DNA from: Mycoplasmatota bacterium
GTDB taxonomy: Bacteria > Bacillota_I > Bacilli_A > RF39 > UBA660
Direction: 5' to 3'
Length of the DNA stretch: 15,005 bases
Assembly: GCA_012512795.1 (NCBI GenBank)
Contig: JAAZDL010000133.1
Span: forward strand, 1 to 15,005
Shown here: in pieces, positions 12,863 through 15,005 of the stretch
Position numbering within the stretch: position 1 is the stretch's first letter
Layout: the number at the start of each line of letters is the position of its first letter
Position numbers and translations under genes: made by a program
The notes under the pieces: model-generated
Told to the model about the DNA's origin: nothing
Databases searched by the model: none
What the model saw: the letters and a program-made list of their open reading frames with translations, nothing else

Positions 12863-13781
12863 TTTCTTTTACCTCACTTAACATTTCATTTATTGATTTA
12901 ACTGAATCAACACTATATACTTTAACATCACTATTAATTCTTTTAACAAGGCCTTTAAGTACTGAGCCAGGACCTATTTCAATAAAAGTATTAACTCCTT
13001 TATTAATCATATATTCTACTTGATTTTTAAAATATACACTTGATTTAATTTGATTAGTAAGTACATCTACTAAGTTTTTATGTTCTTCTTTTCCACTAAT
13101 ATTATAAACAACTTTTATATTAGGTTTTTTAATTGTTTTACTTTGTAATACTTTTTTAAGTTCTTTAGATGCATCTTCAAGTAGCGAACTATGAAATGCT
13201 CTATCATTTGTTTTAATTACTCTTTTAGCACCTTTTTCTAATAATTTTTCTTCTGCTATTTTAATAGCATTATTTTCACCAGTTATAACAATTTGTCCAG
13301 GCGCATTATAATTTGCTATTTCACAAACACCATAGTTTTCACTAACTTCATTACATATCTTTTTTATTATTTCTTCATCTAAACCGATAACAGCTGCCAT
13401 AGATGTTGTCCCTTCTTTAAGGGCATCTGCCATTATTCTTCCGCGTTCTTTAGTTATTTCAAGTGCTGTGCATATATCAAACGCACCAGCATAACACAAA
13501 GCAGAATATTCTCCTAAACTAAGTCCTGCTACATAACTAGGTACAATTCCATAAGACTTTACTACTTCTGCAATAGCTAAAGATGTTGCTAAAATACAAC
13601 TTTGAGCATACTTTGTATCATGAAGGATTTCATAAGGGCCATTAAAACAAAGATTTTTAACATCAAAGTCTAAATTTATATTATCAAAAACATTTCTTGC
13701 TTCTTTATACTCATCATACAATTCTTTTCCCATACTTACATATTCTGATCCTTGACCAGCAAATAAAAATCCTATTTTCAT
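12855..13781 (-). CDS. fabD: Malonyl-CoA:ACP transacylase
   Basis: Moves malonyl from CoA to ACP. The oxyanion segment FLFAGQGSEY begins at residue 6. The nucleophile elbow GLSLGEYSAL gives S88, KERGRIM gives the carboxylate-binding R113, and AFHSSLL gives H197. IEIGPGSVLKGLVK closes the domain. Length 308 is normal. The residues before the catalytic His read TNDRAFHS rather than the commoner VSGAFHS, a mild departure. The start ATG (13781) overlaps the TGA of the upstream flavoprotein by four bases (ATGA), with GGAG eight bases before it. Confidence 0.95.
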   Translation of the reverse strand: MKIGFLFAGQGSEYVSMGKELYDEYKEARNVFDNINLDFDVKNLCFNGPYEILHDTKYAQSCILATSLAIAEVVKSYGIVPSYVAGLSLGEYSALCYAGAFDICTALEITKERGRIMADALKEGTTSMAAVIGLDEEIIKKICNEVSENYGVCEIANYNAPGQIVITGENNAIKIAEEKLLEKGAKRVIKTNDRAFHSSLLEDASKELKKVLQSKTIKKPNIKVVYNISGKEEHKNLVDVLTNQIKSSVYFKNQVEYMINKGVNTFIEIGPGSVLKGLVKRINSDVKVYSVDSVKSINEMLSEVKENE

Positions 13782-14866
13782 TGATTATTCTCCAAATACT
13801 TTTTAGTAGAATCTTTTAATTCGTCTATTAATTTTTTAACAGTTGTCATTTCTTTTATTTTATATGCATTTGTGCCTACAAAAACTAATCCATTATTAAC
13901 ATTTCCTTGCGCTGATTGAATTAATGCCATACTAATACAATAAGGAGTATCACTAGGATTACAAGGTGTTAGACAATTTAAACATTTTTTAACAGTTATA
14001 TTTCCTCTTTTTTTATTATTTTCCATAAATGTATTCATAATCCCTCTACCAGGAAATCCAGTAGGACTTTGAATAATTTGAATATTTTCTTCAGTTGATT
14101 CAATTACTGCTTTTTTAAATTCAATATCAGCATCACATTCTTCAGTTGCGATGAATCTAGTTCCCATTTGTACACCGGATGCTCCTAATTTTAAAAAGTG
14201 AGCTATATCTTTTCCATCATATATACCACCAGCAACAAAAATCGGGATGTTTTTATTATATTTTTCACTAAACAAACTTAGTTTTTCCTTAACATCAAAA
14301 AATATATTTTCTAACGAGTCACACTTATCATCAATTAAATCTTCTTTTTTAAACCCTAGATGTCCTCCAGCTTTACTACCTTCAACTACAACAAAATCAG
14401 GTGTTGTATTATATCTTTTATCCCATACTTTACATATTAAATCAATTGCTTTTCCACTAGAAACAATTGGAGCTAACAAAATATTTGAATCTTTTACATA
14501 TGATGGTAAATCTAAAGGAAGACCTGCTCCTGATATAATAGCATCAACTTTTGATTCAACAGCTACTTTAACATATGTTGCATAATCTTTAAGAGCAACC
14601 ATAATATTTATTCCAAGTAGTCCTTTATTTTCGGAAATTTTCCTTGCTTTTTTAACTTCTTCTTTAATTGCTTCACAGTTTGCTTTAACAGGATTATTAA
14701 AAAAATCTTTCTTACGATAACCAGTATGAGCAGAACTAATTACTCCCATACAGCCTTCTTTCATAACAGAACCTGCTAAATTAGATAAAGATACTCCTAC
14801 TCCCATTCCTCCTTGAATTAAAGGAAAAGATAATATTTTGTCTTTTATTTTTAATTCTTTTATCAT
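13778..14866 (-). CDS. FabK/NPD-family FMN oxidoreductase with C-terminal four-Cys motif
   Basis: A TIM-barrel flavoprotein of the nitronate monooxygenase/2-nitropropane dioxygenase family, 362 residues. FMN-site motifs are FPLIQGGMGVGVS (14-26), ISGAGLPLDLP, VVVEGSKAGGH (H169, the family's catalytic-type His), VAGGIYDG (211-218) and GVQMGTRF. The C-terminal region has C295, C298, C302 and C310 in CLNCLTPCNPSDTPYC, which could bind a metal or an iron-sulfur cluster. It sits between a genuine fabK (4-base overlap, ATGA) and fabD, so it is co-translated with the fab genes. It may be a second enoyl-ACP reductase, a nitronate or quinone oxidoreductase, or a redox partner; sequence alone does not decide. 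The ATG at 14866 follows AAGGA. Confidence 0.85.
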   Translation of the reverse strand: MIKELKIKDKILSFPLIQGGMGVGVSLSNLAGSVMKEGCMGVISSAHTGYRKKDFFNNPVKANCEAIKEEVKKARKISENKGLLGINIMVALKDYATYVKVAVESKVDAIISGAGLPLDLPSYVKDSNILLAPIVSSGKAIDLICKVWDKRYNTTPDFVVVEGSKAGGHLGFKKEDLIDDKCDSLENIFFDVKEKLSLFSEKYNKNIPIFVAGGIYDGKDIAHFLKLGASGVQMGTRFIATEECDADIEFKKAVIESTEENIQIIQSPTGFPGRGIMNTFMENNKKRGNITVKKCLNCLTPCNPSDTPYCISMALIQSAQGNVNNGLVFVGTNAYKIKEMTTVKKLIDELKDSTKKYLENNQ

Positions 14867-15005
14867 ACTAAATCCTTATATCTATGTGTTAGTTTTTTTA
14901 GTTCTTCTTTTCCTTCTTTAACTATGTTATCTAAAATTTCTTTAACTGGTTTTATTTCTTTACAAAGGCCAGCTATTTGTCCCATCATAACTGAACCATT
15001 TTCAA
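14863..15005 (-). CDS. fabK: Enoyl-ACP reductase II (FabK), C-terminal end only
   Basis: The last 46 residues of a gene entering from the right edge. They begin ENGSVMMGQIAGLCKEIKPV and end in a helical, lysine-rich tail before TGA (14865-14863). The GSVMMGQIAGL block and the following 'KEIKPVKEIL' helix match the C-terminus of FabK, the FMN-dependent enoyl-ACP reductase of streptococci and clostridia. The usual order fabK-fabD-fabG-fabF-fabZ supports this. The active site is outside the window. Its stop overlaps the next start by four bases. Because FabK shares its fold with NPD enzymes, the assignment rests on this C-terminal signature and gene order. Confidence 0.8.
   Translation of the reverse strand, partial: ENGSVMMGQIAGLCKEIKPVKEILDNIVKEGKEELKKLTHRYKDLV

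Noticed and set aside
14247..14585. 112-codon open frame on the plus strand inside the FMN oxidoreductase gene
   Set aside because: Fully antisense to a strongly supported gene; its composition follows from the opposite strand.
1..15005. Alternative genetic code (TGA = Trp), as in Mycoplasma
   Set aside because: TGA ends several genes at the expected family length (for example ATGA overlaps in the fab operon), and Trp is encoded by TGG in conserved motifs.
1..15005. CRISPR arrays, insertion sequences, long direct repeats, rRNA
   Set aside because: No spaced repeats, transposase-like frames, terminal inverted repeats or rRNA-like stretches were seen; short AT-rich repeats are composition-driven.

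Overview
This is an AT-rich, densely packed chromosomal window. Nearly all genes lie on the minus strand; the exception is birA. The Shine-Dalgarno sites (AGGAGG, AGGTG), the T-box leader on aspS, the sigma-A-type promoters with extended -10 elements, the FabK-type fatty-acid operon and the tRNA-Gln with a U1-A72 pair all point to a low-GC Firmicute. My best guess is an uncultured gut Bacilli/Mollicutes-related lineage; this is inference. TGA is a normal stop (several genes end in TGA, and Trp is TGG), so the code is not the Mycoplasma one.

Layout, left to right. (1) 1-659: the start of aspS behind a perfect-consensus promoter and a T-box riboswitch. (2) 656-3039: a three-gene cassette. It holds an unrecognised 217-aa protein, a secreted glucosaminidase-type wall hydrolase, and a two-helix membrane protein fused to an M23/LytM peptidase domain. 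(3) 3084-4476: a phosphoglycerate mutase and a HAD phosphatase. (4) 4501-4662: tRNA-Gln(CUG) with its own promoter and terminator. (5) 4691-5554: an MscS-type channel. (6) 5634-7260: an ECF sigma factor, a 60-aa single-span membrane protein and galU, closely coupled. (7) 7258-8507: a GltD-like iron-sulfur flavoprotein split into two frames at a run of eight A. (8) 8563-9402: birA on the plus strand, divergent from the gltD-like gene. (9) 9411-15005: a type II fatty-acid synthesis operon transcribed right to left. Its order is fabK (3' end only), a second FabK/NPD-family flavoprotein, fabD, fabG, fabF, fabZ, acpS, plsC. It ends at a hairpin shared with birA.

Functional logic. The fab operon runs from malonyl loading (FabD) through condensation (FabF), ketoreduction (FabG), dehydration (FabZ) and enoyl reduction (FabK). 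AcpS then supplies holo-ACP and PlsC-type acylation feeds phospholipid synthesis. BirA, facing it, would biotinylate acetyl-CoA carboxylase, the source of malonyl-CoA. The sigma/galU unit links a possible envelope-stress regulator to UDP-glucose supply for surface glycans or glycolipids. The hydrolase cassette looks like wall-opening machinery of a secretion or surface system, but no other parts of such a system are visible.

The most interesting items are the split gltD at an A_AAA_AAA slippery heptamer, the pilin-like/M23 fusion beside a Cys-rich glucosaminidase, the sigma/small-membrane-protein/galU operon, and the extra four-Cys NPD flavoprotein inside the fab operon. Promoter and terminator elements also overlap stop codons repeatedly.
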